From: Uranotaenia lowii
Taxonomy: Eukaryota; Arthropoda; Insecta; Diptera; Culicidae
Assembly (NCBI RefSeq): GCF_029784155.1
Contig: NC_073691.1
Coordinates: 137,342,409-137,406,408, forward strand
Length of the DNA: 64,000 nt
Direction: 5' to 3'
A program made the position numbers and the translations under genes. Below are positions 10,401 to 20,959 of the stretch, piece after piece. The notes beneath the pieces are model-generated. The model did no database searches and was not told the DNA's origin. It saw only the letters and a program-made list of their open reading frames with translations. Positions within the stretch are counted from its first letter, which is position 1. Every line of letters begins with the position of its first letter.

Positions 10401-13400
10401 AAGAACATGATTTTCAGAAAATCAAAGTTAAAAAAAAAAGAAAAGACAACAAATGCGGTTTACACATAAAACTTGGGGGCTGTAAAAAATCTTACATTGG
10501 TAAAACTAGCCAATTTTTACACAAAAGATAAGAACAGCATAAGAATGATGTAAAAAACAAAAAAAAAGTTGGAGATACAGTTGGAGGCTCAACATAGTAT
10601 TGAGTACGGTCATGCTTTGGATTTCAAAACTACCAACATCTTAGAAAGTCTCGAAGTACAACACTAGAATTACTGCAGAAATGTTTCACATTAAAATAAG
10701 AGAAGACAATGAGGTTGTTAACAAACAGAAAGATTCAGTTTATTTTAAATCAGCCTACAACTCCATTTCACCCAAGATCAGAACACAGACAGATAAATGT
10801 AAACATAACATCAAAAACAAACAACAGACAACAAACAGTAGTTAGACGATCGCTAGAAAATGTAAGTTATGTAATCCAGGGATGAGCAACCCGCGGCCCT
10901 CAAGGCCTGTTTGTGCTGCCCTCGAAGCTTATCTTAAATTACATTTATATTATGTTTTTTTTCTACGAAATATTGTTTATTATCATTAAATAGCAGTCTC
11001 TCCCGAACCAAAAATAATGTATTATTTACTTGATCAAATATGCACGTCTCTAATTTGCAGTTGCATTAGCCCCACTATCATTCGAATTGTTCACTTTTTT
11101 GAAGGATTTCTCGACAAAAGCAATATATGTAGTTCTGTGATTCAACCCAAGGCAGGTTTGGACAAAAAACATCAAAAAGCAAACTTCCATAACTTTTTTC
11201 CAGAATTCAAAATTAATCGTGGTCTTTGAGAAGGTTGATCATTAAGTCAATAAGTATTTGTTTTTTACAGCTTTTTTTTACAGCTTTTAAAGATTCCTTG
11301 CACCTCGGAAAAATATGAATTTCGTTGTTTTGCACGTTGTGGTGCTATTTTAAGAAACTTCGTTGGCAAATCATGTCAAACATCGATTAGCAATCCACAT
11401 TACCAAAGTCATAAGATTTTCATGTTTCAACCTTAGAAGACCTATCCCAGAGGTATTTAAAAAAAATTATTTGAGAAAATTTATGGAATCTGTAAAAAAA
11501 ATCTGGAATCAAAAATTTAAACTGTAACATTGACAAACAAATCTGGATAGAAATCTGTAAATTATGAATTTTTAATAATTTTCAAACCTTGTTCAATATC
11601 TCAATGCAATGAATTCATACGATACTTCAAATTAAACAATAATCACCGTTTCCAGAAAAAAACTGAGGCATCACGACAAAATTTTTATAAATTGTGAATT
11701 TTTTTTTTCAAAAATGAGCACAGAAAAAAATCGCTATGGTTAAGCTCCATGAAACTTTTAAATAGAAGTGATGACAAAAAATACCATCGCATTTGTTCGA
11801 ACAAAAACAAGGTATTCTCAGAAGACGATTCAAATCTTTTGATGAACCATAGAAAGACTTTCAACATTTTTCGTTTTAAATAAATAAAAGGGAAGCAAAT
11901 GATGTTTCCCTTTAGTCAAAAACAATTCTCGCTTAACATTTCAAATCAATTCTAACATTATGGATCTCTAATCAAGATTTGTGATTTTTCAATTTCGGCT
12001 GGTCTAATCACCTTGTACTTAAAAAAATGTTTATGCAAGTACATGAATTCGTTTTATTTATCCTTTTCAGTTTTATTTTTGGTAAAAATTTGTCTCTATA
12101 ACAAAATACGTAAAGCTTAGCAAACAGTTTTTTACCTTAATATTGTTTTTAACACTGCCCGCCGAAAGAATTTTTAATCAAAAGTGGCCCGTTGCTTCAA
12201 AAGGTTGCTCACCCCTGATGTAATCTATTAAAAAGGAATTTTTTTTAAATAAATTTTATTCAAGGTCCACTGAAGAGGAGCGAACATCCAAAAGTAGCTC
12301 GAAACGTATGACCAACTGGCAAGTAATTTGTTTTATTTCTCGCCGAAAAAAGTCGATGAAAACAATAAACAATTAATCGCGGCGATTAAAACAGTCAATT
12401 AATGAACTGGAGTAATTATGAACAAGAGGTACTTTTGAACAAACGCCTTAGGCGCCGTTAGGGCCATAGTATGATAGTCATTCTATTGATAAGTGACTGT
12501 TATATTTTGCAAACCTAATCACTAATCACTAACCGTACTTCTATAGCCAGAACTTATGTCTGATCCCGGAGGATAATGAATGATTGTTATTTTTCTTCTC
12601 GTCTCGGCTCATGTTTTCTATTATGTTAACATAAAAACATTAACATAATAATAGAAAATTTCAACCGGCCGGGCCCACTGTGGAGCAGAGAACGCAGAGA
12701 CATCAGGATCAAAGAAAAGAAGGAGCGTGGACCACCAGTACCATTCGGGGCAATGTGTTGGAAGCACGCTAAAAAGTGCTTTTTATTAATAATAGGAGTA
12801 GATCCATCCTTCAGTGGCAAAAAATGAGTTATTTTGTATACAGAAATAAAAAAATCTGAATCATCTAAATATGTAAAAGAATTTAAAGATCCAAACGTTC
12901 TGAGTTTACCATGTGTACTGTTATTTTTTACATAAGAAAATCGATTCTGACTTGAAAAACCATTAATTCAATAAGAAACTTTCGAATAAATTTGGTAGGT
13001 CAAGTTTTAATCAAGCATTGTAAATAAGTCATCAACGAAACTTATCTTTGCGCAGCTCCATTTCAAAGACATTGAGCTTTCAGGGATCGCAGTTAAAATA
13101 TGGAAAATGTCAAATAGTCACTGTAGGCCACAAAATGTTGCAATCGTAAAAATAGTTTGCCAATGTCACTCTCTTATTCAAATTCAATACTTGCGAGTAA
13201 AACCTCAACTAAAACATCAAGATAAAACACGTTTCGGCAGCCATCAAAAAGCATAACTTATTCTAACCGTTCTAGGGCAATTAAAACAAGCATAAATCGC
13301 TTTCTTCTATTCCACTTGTTTGTACTTTTGAAATCCGATTGTCTTGAAAAACATTGAGCCTCATATTTATCATTCATTTATGCTCTTTTTCGAAACTTTA

Positions 13401-16400
13401 ACAAAATTAAAATCACACTCATGCCACACACTGATAAGGTACTTATCTGTCGTGCGAGCTTTCATTACGTAATATGAAATATTTTAAGAATTCACAGAAA
13501 ATTGCTGCAAAAGTTATCAAAACAACTTTAAAATTTGTATTCCACAAAAAAATATGTTGTCCAGGCTACAAATAATCTAAATGGAAAGAAGTTGCGACTA
13601 GTTTATGTCAGTTTTTTGTATTTTTTCGTTATAATACTGTTTATTAACATTTTGTTTCATACGACGTAATGAAAGCTCAAAAGTTCAAAACTTGCGAAAA
13701 CGCGGATCGCAAAAATTTTTACGTTATGTCCGAAGCACGGATTACTTCGATCTTATAGTTGTAACCAGTGCTGCAAATAATCAGTGTCAGCTTTCAATTT
13801 TCAATTGAATTTACTGCAGTGTGCGATCAGTTCATTTCCATCTGCATTCATCTGATAATGAACAGAAAGCTCAATCCCGAAAGCACTCTGCATACTCATT
13901 CACGAATCGGCAACATCGGTGCTGAGTATACATTCAGGCTCTTTACAGGTTCATGAGATTATCCAATCTTCATTTTCAGTATCAAGCAAACATTGCTGAA
14001 AGTGAAAAAAGCTCAGTTCGATTATCATTAAGTTTAGTTGAATGGTGACAAAGCTTGTTCGATGCGCTAGACTTGCGGAAATTGAATAATTACTGCTGAG
14101 ATTTCTATTGTAGAGGTGGGAAGGTTGAGAAATAATTGTTCGGGTTGGCGAGAAGAACGCTGGCGAGGAAGCGTGTGGGACGAATGTGGGGGATAAAACT
14201 ATGAAAAAAATTACGACAAAAATGTTATAAAATTATGACACAAATATGACAAAAAATTTTGCAATAAAATGCCAAAACATGAAAAACGTGGTAAAAGTAT
14301 GACAGAACTATGACAAAAAAATCCACAAATCTGACAAATATGACTTAAATTTTACAATGTAATAAATTTTACAATGAAATGACAGTATCATGACATAAAA
14401 TTTATGATATACATAACACAAATATGACCAATTTTTGATTAAAATATTTAAAAAATTTAAATTAAAGGGGCAAAAATGTCGTCAAACTATGTAAAATTAT
14501 AACAAAGTGGTAAAAATATGATAAATGTCATATCTTTCTGATTGTTGTAATTTTTTTACCAAATTTGTCATATTTGCCATGTTTTTTTTTTCATTTTAGT
14601 GCTAATTTTTTTGTAATAATTTTGTCATATTTATCAAATTTATGTAATAATTTTGTTTTATTTTTATTATTATTTCCATATTTTTGCCATATTTTTATCA
14701 CATTTGTCAAATTTTTATCTCATCTGTCAGATTTTTGTCATGTTTTTGTTATTTTTTGTCATTTTATGGTTTTTTTTTGTCATATTTCGGCCATAATTTT
14801 GTCATATTTGTTAGATTGCTGTCATTTTATTGTCAAATTTTGTCATATCTGTCAGATTTTGGTCATACTATATGTTGTCATAATTTTGTCATGTTTTCAC
14901 CATATTTATTTCATTTTGTCATAATTTTGTCCTATTTTGACTACAATTGTCAAATTTTTGTTATATTTGTCAGATATTCGCTATGTCGTCATCAAGAAAT
15001 TTATATACATATCTCTTTCCGTCCCCTCTGAACAATCGTATAGTCTTAGCTAATTTCAAATCGTGTTTTCTTTTCGAATCCCATTTCACAATTTTTGAAA
15101 ATGGCGAAAAAACAAATGCCTACTGAAATTATCAGCAACTTTAGCTGACACTGATTGAATGCTAAAGCTGCATTCACTGATCGAATGCAGTGAGTGACAG
15201 AAACGCCTAAGCGAAAGACGCTTTCGTAGCAGTCGAGTGAAAAAAGTTAGTTCGGGTTTACGAATAAGCTTTCTACTGACTGATAGACATACTCGCAAAG
15301 CTTGCCGTAAGCACGAAGACGACCGAGCCGATCAGAAGCTTTTATATTTGTCGACTTTTACATTCCATTCATTTCCGTTCAAGCTTTTTACACTGATAAA
15401 AATTCACAGTCAATATCATTCGTGCTTTCAGAAATTTTGCAGCACTGGTTGTAACTTGCAAACCTAACTATATAAATTTTGAAATTACTACAGTGTCTCA
15501 TTCATGTCTCTGAGAAACGAAAATCCATTCCAGCATTCCACATTCCCTAGATTGATTTGGTCATGTACAGGGTTTCAAAGTGAAGTGGACAAGTAATGCA
15601 AACTACGATCGGGCCCCAAAGTTATTAAAATATTTAAAAAAAGGTCGTATGAATTCAAGTTTTGCTCATTTTTTTAAGGTTAGCTTAAGCTAAATGGTTT
15701 TTTAGGAGGTTGAAACATGATTTGAACGGGGTTGACTTTTTTCGATGAAAAAAAAGGTGTTTTTCTTCACTCTTGTCGAACTAGAACTTAAAGCAGCATG
15801 ATTTTAAAAGTTTATTTTCCACAGAGGGCTCCCCATAAGCCGGGAGGGTGGAGCGGGAAAATAGCCGCCCATTCTCCCTCCCTCCTCTTTTTATACAGCC
15901 TTGGGTATAGGCTAGGGTTGCCATCCGTCCCGAAAAACCGGGACATGTCCCGCTTTTTTGTTGAATGTTCCGCTGTCCCGCTTTTTCCTCAAAATGTCCC
16001 GCTTTTTTTTCTTGGAAAACTTTAAAAAGTAAACTGACTGACCACGGAAAAATTCAAACTTTAGTCTCAATTTGAATTCTATGATGAACAGAAAACCTTT
16101 GAAATCAACTTTTTCTCTAAATAAGCAGCATTTTTCATAGCTTATATAAGAAAATACAGAATAAATCTAAAGCTCTAAGCATTACAGTAAGATTCTGATT
16201 CAGTTAAGTGTTCTTGCAGCACGTAAGCCAATGTATGAGAAAAATATTGTTAAAGTTGCCTCCAGATAATTAGGGGAGAATTAAGGGGATACTTGATCCC
16301 CTTTTCTTATTTTCATCATATCTTTTTGGGAAAATTTAGCAACTCGCCGTCTTTTGCATTTTCTGCTAGCATGTAATTTAAACTTTATATGCTCCAAAAT

Positions 16401-19400
16401 AAAACGATACATGAACTCGTATATGAACTAGAAGCATTTTCGTGAGACTAAAAAAATTGTGATATTTTTTAAGTTACAGGAGACTTGATCCTTTACTCGA
16501 GGTGCCCTGATTGTAGGAAAAAATCTAGTAAAATCCGAAGATAAAAAGTCTGTTTTCTAGTTTTTAGATAAATATTATTTTTAGTCCTTTTTTACAGATA
16601 ATAACTGGATAAACATTAGTTATTGGATGAATATTAGTAAATTCATGATAACGAATGATCACACACAATCCTTTCAAAAGAAAAATAAATCTTTTTGGAC
16701 CCTAGGGATCAATTATACCCATACATACATTTTGTAAAACTTTTACTTAAAAAATGTGAGTTTACTATTGCTTTAAAAATATGACATTTTTCAGTTCATA
16801 TTATATTCTAACGATTGACACATTGGAATCAAAAAATTTGTTATAATTTTTTCATGTGAGAAACATTTTAAAGCGATAAAAGACACAAACAAAGTTAAAT
16901 AACTCGAAGATTTTTTTTTTAAATTTATTGGGGTATAAGAATTGTTGTTTTGTTCTATATGGCACATTTTTCTAGAGCATTTGATATTTGTAAGACATTC
17001 CTGTTTCAAGACAAAGCGAAGGAATCAAGCATCCCCAGTAGGGTGTCCCAAAATTGCAAAACCTCTGGGAATCTGGGGGCTCACCCTCCAAATGGTAGAT
17101 TAGGATGTGCAGAACAAACTTTTGTATGGGGCCGACTAAAAAAATCATGTTTAGAGGTTCCGCAAGCGCGATCTTTGAAAAAAGTCCTATTTCAAAATAA
17201 TTGATGTTGAATAAAGATAACAATGTCATCAAAAGATGCGTATTTCTGTGCACTTAAACTTTGCTGAACAAAACATGTTGTTTGTATCATCGTGTAAAGA
17301 GCTATTCACGGTTTAATCCTTAATAAAAATCACAAGTTAGGGTATTTTTTATTTAATTTATTAAATTTGTCTTAACAAACACCTACTTTAAAATCAAAAT
17401 ACTTGCAAAAAAGACTTTGATGGTTTAAGGGCGTCATCAAAAGGCCATATGCCAAATTTGAGCGGAATCAGATAACAGGAAGAGGTTGCACTGAATCTCA
17501 AGTGTAAAATGGATTTTGAGACATAGTGTTCTAAAGAAGCAAAAAAAAAACTGGTTTTTCATCTAACTTTTTTTTCTTTACCAATCGATTGCTAAATTAT
17601 GTAGATTATATCAAAATTTCAATTAAGACTAACATTTCACCTGAAGACTGCAACTCGATTGGACTTAAAACAAAAAAGTTATGGCTGTTCGAAGATTGTA
17701 TTTTGGTTACAAATTGTCCTGTAAAACGCAATGAACAAAATGTACTCATTGTGTATAAACGACCGTTTGCCACAAAAATACAATCCTTGAACAGCCATAT
17801 TTTTTTTTGTTTTAAGTCCAATCGAGTTGCAGTCTTCAGGTGAAATGTAAGTCTTAATTGAAATTTTGATAAAATCTACAAAATAAAGCAAACGATTGGT
17901 AAAGAAAAAATGTATGATGAAAAACCAGTTTTTTTGCTTCTCTAGAACACTATGTCTCGGAATCTCTATCACACTTGAGAATCAGTGCAACCCCTTCCTG
18001 TTGTCCGATTCCGCTCAAATTTGGCATATGGCCTTCTGATGGCTCCTTTAAACCATCAAAGTCTTTTTTTGCAAGTATTTTGATTTTAAAGTAGGTGTTT
18101 GTTAAGACAAATTTAATAAATTAAATAAAAAATACCCTAACTTGTGATTTTTATTAAGGATTAAACCGTGAATAGCTCTTTACACGATGATACAAACAAC
18201 ATGTTTTGTTCAGCAAAGTTTAAGTGCACAGAAATACGCATCTTTTGATGGCATTGGTATAAAAAATATTTTACGCTTGGTACACATTTTGGTCTGTTAA
18301 ATATCAAATTTTTGGACCAAAAAAATGTTTTTTCTTGGAAATAGCTTGCTTTTTTACATTTTCATAAAAATTTGGTTCATTTTCCATTTTTTACATGTAG
18401 TATTTAACTCAAACAAAATTAAAAAAATATAAAATATATAATTTTATAAAAATTTTTGGACCCAGAATTTATTTAAAATCAATTCTTTTGAAAGTGGACT
18501 TTTTTCAAAGATCGCGCTTGCGGAACCTCTAAACATGATTTTTTTTAGTCGGCCCCATACAAAAGTTTGTTCTGCACATCCTAACCCCCAAATTCCCAGA
18601 AGTTATGCAATTTTGTGACACCCTAATCCCCAGCCAGGGATCAAGTATCCCCATTCTCCCCTATAATTTATAGAATTATAGAGACAAACTTTTTCACCGG
18701 AATCTTAGTTAAATATACCGCCTTTTTCGATTCAATTGTCCAAAGTATATAAAGATGGAAGTTTTCTTGATGTTTTCTAACTTTTGAACAAATTACCAGA
18801 TTAACGAACTAATTTTTATAAAATTACACAATGGTTTTTTCACGCGGTTTCAAATTCGCCGTTCATATGCACGGCTTGAAATGTTTTTTCTCAATTAACG
18901 TGTTAATTTGCGAGAGCCGTGGCAAAAAATGGTGCATATGGCAAAAATCATTGTAAATAGAAGGCATGTAAGAAAAACTGAGCAAAATCAATCTGCGTTA
19001 AAAAAAAACCTTACTGTACTATCTATTAATGGCGTATAAGTTCGGCTACACAATTAAGCTTTTTTTAAATTTTTTTAAATGTCCCGCTTTTTTTCGCTGT
19101 GTTCCGCTTTTTTTCGTGAAATGTCCCGCTTTTTTCTGAAAGTATCTGGCAAGCCTAGTGTAGGCAGTCTTTATCATTATCGAAAGTTTTATTACTTCCC
19201 TTTTAAACAAATTAATGCACAAGCCTTTTCTAAAAGAAATTCTACCCTCTCATTTGCAGCCTTTTCATTAGGAATGTTCGGGGCATTCGGAATAACGGCC
19301 GGGGCTCATCGCCTATGGTCGCACAAATCGTACAAGGCCAAGTGGCCAATGCGCTTGATTTTGATGCTCTCGCAAACGTTGGCCTTCCAGAACAGCATCT

Positions 19401-20315
19401 ACGAATGGGTCCGGGATCATAGGGTCCATCACAAGTTCACTGACACGGATGCGGATCCACATAATGCCCAACGAGGGTTCTTCTTCTCTCACATCGGCTG
19501 GCTGATGGTCAAAAAGCACCCGGACGTGAAAGCAAAGGGCCGAGCCGTAGACATGAGCGATCTCAAGGAAGACAAGATTGTGATGTTCCAGAAAAAGTAA
19601 ATGTGAAAATTTTTTATAGTCAAAGTCGATAACTCAACCATAAACTATACCCTTACTTGCAGGTACTACTTTTTTCTGATGCCAACGTTCTGTTTCCTGA
19701 TCCCCACGTTCATGGGTTATTACTTTCTGGACGAAACGCTGTCCAACTCGTGGTACGTTGTTGCTATCTTCCGGTACGTGCTATCCCTCAACGGAACTTG
19801 GTTGGTGAACAGTGCAGCTCACATTTGGGGAACTAAGCCGTATGACAAGTAAGTTTATAATAGTGTTTTTTTTTTCTACAAAAGCTAGATGAGTTTCTAT
19901 ATCTAACTTTCGTAAAACTGTCCCCAGGAAAATTTCTCCAACGAACAACACCTTCGTGGCGATTGCGGCCGCCGGGGAAGGTTGGCACAACTACCATCAT
20001 GTGTTCCCTTGGGATTACAAGACATCCGAAATGGGAACCTATGGGACGAACTTTACAACCGGTGTAATCGATTTCTTCGCCTGGCTGGGCTGGGCTTACG
20101 ATCTGAAGACCGTTTCGGATGATATGATCAAGAAGCGGGTGCTGAGAACTGGCGACGGTTCCCACGACTACAGCGAGGAACAGCTGCGGGAAAAGATGGT
20201 CGACTACCTCAACACGATGGACCACGAAGACGAGAAACCCGTCTGGGGATGGGATGATTTGGATATGAACGAAGAAGATCGGATCGATGCTACCATTAGT
20301 AAAAAATTGGAGTAA
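7467..20315 (+). CDS. Acyl-CoA Delta9-type desaturase, five coding exons
   Basis: Coding exons 7478-7654, 7744-7909, 19260-19596, 19663-19848 and 19928-20315 join in phase with GT-AG introns and give 417 residues. The family is an ER membrane di-iron enzyme that puts a double bond into acyl-CoA (palmitoyl- or stearoyl-CoA), using cytochrome b5. All three histidine boxes are present: HRLWSH, HRVHH and HNYHH. Membrane segments include WRNILAFVYLHAGFLYGGYL in exon 2 and others in exons 3 and 4. Exon 1 supplies a 59-residue, Asn/Ser-rich N-terminus; the family is usually about 350-380 residues. I chose ATG 7478, next to ATG 7481, because it follows an apparent splice acceptor at 7466. The substrate (cuticular lipid, pheromone-type or general) cannot be read from sequence. 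Polyadenylation signals lie near 20700. Confidence 0.93.
8628..8712 (-). repeat. tRNA-like SINE head
   Basis: On the - strand: GTCTCGGTGGTCGAGCG ... GGGTTCGATTCCCACC, with an A-box-like and a perfect B box. Between them is about 45 bp, including a duplicated-looking 'atcgctggtcc' segment also seen at 4340. It lacks a clean cloverleaf, so I call it a SINE, not a tRNA gene. Confidence 0.5.
10877..12217. mobile_element. hAT-type element with perfect 8-bp target duplication
   Basis: Flanked by ATGTAATC at 10869-10876 and 12218-12225. Ends are CAGGGATGAGCAACC and, inverted, CAGGGGTGAGCAACC. An 8-bp duplication with a CAGGGG-type terminus is characteristic of the hAT superfamily. Length 1341 bp. 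The frames inside (for example 11017-11229) do not resemble a transposase, so it is non-autonomous or decayed. Confidence 0.8.
12262..12312 (+). ncRNA. Hammerhead-ribozyme-like motif in the Penelope remnant
   Basis: CTGAAGAG (12270) is followed by GAGC, a 15-base loop, GCTC, then GAAAC (12301-12305), GTA and TGACC. This matches the hammerhead core CTGANGA - stem II - GAAA - NUH, with stem II GAGC/GCTC and a stem I of GGT-C-CA/TGACC with one bulge. Stem III is almost absent. Penelope-like elements are known to carry minimal type I hammerheads, which fits the context. Activity is not implied; the bulged stem I suggests decay. Confidence 0.45.
12391..13757. other. Intronic AT-rich sequence, one imperfect inverted repeat
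   Basis: No gene recognised. 'gagctttcattacgt..tatgaaa' at about 13457-13482 recurs inverted at about 13657-13682, which could mark a small MITE. The - strand frame 12626-12820 has no recognisable domain. Confidence 0.35.
13766..15447. mobile_element. hAT-type element with mirrored 9-bp arrays
   Basis: GTTGTAAC at 13758-13765 and 15448-15455 is a perfect 8-bp duplication. Termini are CAGTGCTGCAAA and its inverse TTTGCAGCACTG. The middle (14200-14530) is a degenerate ATGACAAAA-type array that turns into its reverse complement, TTTTGTCAT type, at 14540-14990, so the element can fold into a long hairpin. No transposase seen. A fragment of the same family's right end is at 28985-29115. Confidence 0.8.
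14200..14990. repeat. Inverted pair of degenerate ATGACAAAA arrays
   Basis: Left half repeats 'tatgacaaaa' and variants; right half repeats 'ttttgtcata' and variants, turning near 14535. Units vary from 8 to 12 bp, so this is an old or rapidly slipping array. The open frames 14565-14924 and 14684-15031 are by-products. Confidence 0.8.
15456..15911. other. Intronic sequence without recognised features
   Basis: No gene, RNA or repeat boundary identified between the two mobile elements. Confidence 0.3.
16195..19016. mobile_element. TA-flanked CAGTAAG element (middle of the nest)
   Basis: TA at 16193-16194 and 19017-19018 flanks CAGTAAGATTCTGATTC and, inverted, CAGTAAGG-T9-AACGC. Subterminal 'ttaacgtgttaatttgcgag' (18895-18915) matches the AACCGTGTTAATT repeats at 2640-2790. 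Same family as 2627-5707. It contains the 16273-18661 palindrome. Confidence 0.6.
16273..18661. mobile_element. TA-flanked palindromic element (inner of the nest)
   Basis: TA at 16271-16272 and 18662-18663. Ends GGGGAGAATTAAGGGG and, inverted, GGGGAGAATGGGGATAC. Most of the element is a palindrome turning near 17735: for example 'gcggaacctctaaacatg' at 18513 mirrors 'catgtttagaggttccgc' at 17145. The left arm has about 720 bp (16305-17030) absent from the right; the right has about 200 bp (18245-18490) absent from the left. No transposase recognised. Confidence 0.7.
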
Positions 20316-20840
20316 AATGTTGTTGATGATCGATTTGTGGTTAGAGTAAACGACTTTGGACGGGTCTGCCAAATGTTGGACTGCATCTCATAAATATGAA
20401 TCATTTCGTTGTTGAATCATTCCATTCAATGCATACTAAGTGATAGCGATAACTTTTAGATTTCTGTGTATCTTTTCCTTAAGTGTTTTTAAAAGCTTAA
20501 TTGACTTACCATTTATGGAACTGTTATAGGATTTATCGATTGAAATGACAAAAGAACGAATGCAGGTCAAGCAAATCTATTACACATATTAATTTATTCA
20601 TCAAGTTTAGAGTTTTGCTGAATGTAGCAAAAATGTGAACGCATCTAAATATACACAAAAACAAAGTGGTAAAAGAGCAAATTTTAAGATTTATATTGAA
20701 TAAAGATAAGATTGTTGTAAAATTTTCCGTTATTTCATTCAAGACCCGTTTGAAACCAGTCCCTGACTCATTTGTAGATTAGAACAATCGAGTTTTTCAT
20801 ATTCATGCAACATCATTTATTTTTATATTTTTTCAAGTTT
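20316..20840 (+). other. 3' UTR and downstream of the desaturase
   Basis: AATAAA-type signals occur near 20698, in 'tgaataaagataag'. No other gene seen. Confidence 0.5.
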
Positions 20841-20959
20841 TTGATTGGATATGATTAGAAAAGCACTACTGGCATATAGAGTCGAGCTCCTAGGCAAAAT
20901 AATGCATGACCACTACATTCAAGCAAAACAGGAACAAAATTTTATGGGATTTTCCTCCT

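Larger units (their letters stand above)
10130..12390 (+). pseudogene. Penelope-like element remnant (RT end and GIY-YIG), split by a hAT
   Basis: Blocks 10130-10876 and 12226-12390. The open part 10229-10531 encodes SYITIPYSAGLGEKLAKYFK, a typical Penelope post-RT linker, then a GIY-YIG endonuclease start (NKCGL...CKKSYIGKTSQ...HKR). It meets a stop, but the next bases still encode EQHKNDVKN in frame and, after frameshifts, TTNILE-like and LELLQKCF-like pieces. The 3' block (12226 on) carries a hammerhead-like motif. The RT palm is missing. Decayed, immobile copy inside the desaturase intron. Confidence 0.65.
15912..19158. mobile_element. Outer MITE of a three-deep nest (CTAGG.TTGCCA ends)
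   Basis: Ends CTAGGGTTGCCA (15912) and, inverted, CTAGGCTTGCCA (19158). Both flanks of the nest carry direct copies of 'atgtcccgctttttt' (15940-16015 and 19079-19135). Removing the nested 16195-19016 element leaves a MITE of about 420 bp. Its right end lies about 100 bp before the desaturase exon 3 acceptor. A related end, gctagggttgctatccggcc inverted, is at 28621-28645. Confidence 0.55.
7910..19259 (+). other. 11.35 kb desaturase intron packed with transposons
   Basis: Donor GTAAGT at 7910 and acceptor TTTGCAG ending at 19259. The flanking exons join in phase 1 to give FVL-AFSLGMFGAFG with no family residues missing. It contains a SINE head, a Penelope-like remnant, two hAT elements and a nest of inverted-repeat elements, annotated separately. 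The stretches 7910-8540 and 8720-10100 show nothing I can name. Confidence 0.85.

Noticed and set aside
14565..15031. Phe/Cys/Ile-rich frames resembling a membrane protein
   Set aside because: They are translations of the TTTTGTCAT array.
17589..17972. Three overlapping frames near 17.7 kb
   Set aside because: They mirror each other across the centre of the 16273-18661 palindrome and have no family resemblance.
19079..19259. The open frame upstream of desaturase exon 3, beginning with an ATG at 19079
   Set aside because: It reads through the MITE end (TGTCCCGCTTTTTT repeats) and the intron's pyrimidine tract; splicing from exon 2 to 19260 restores the family sequence, so this ATG is not the start.
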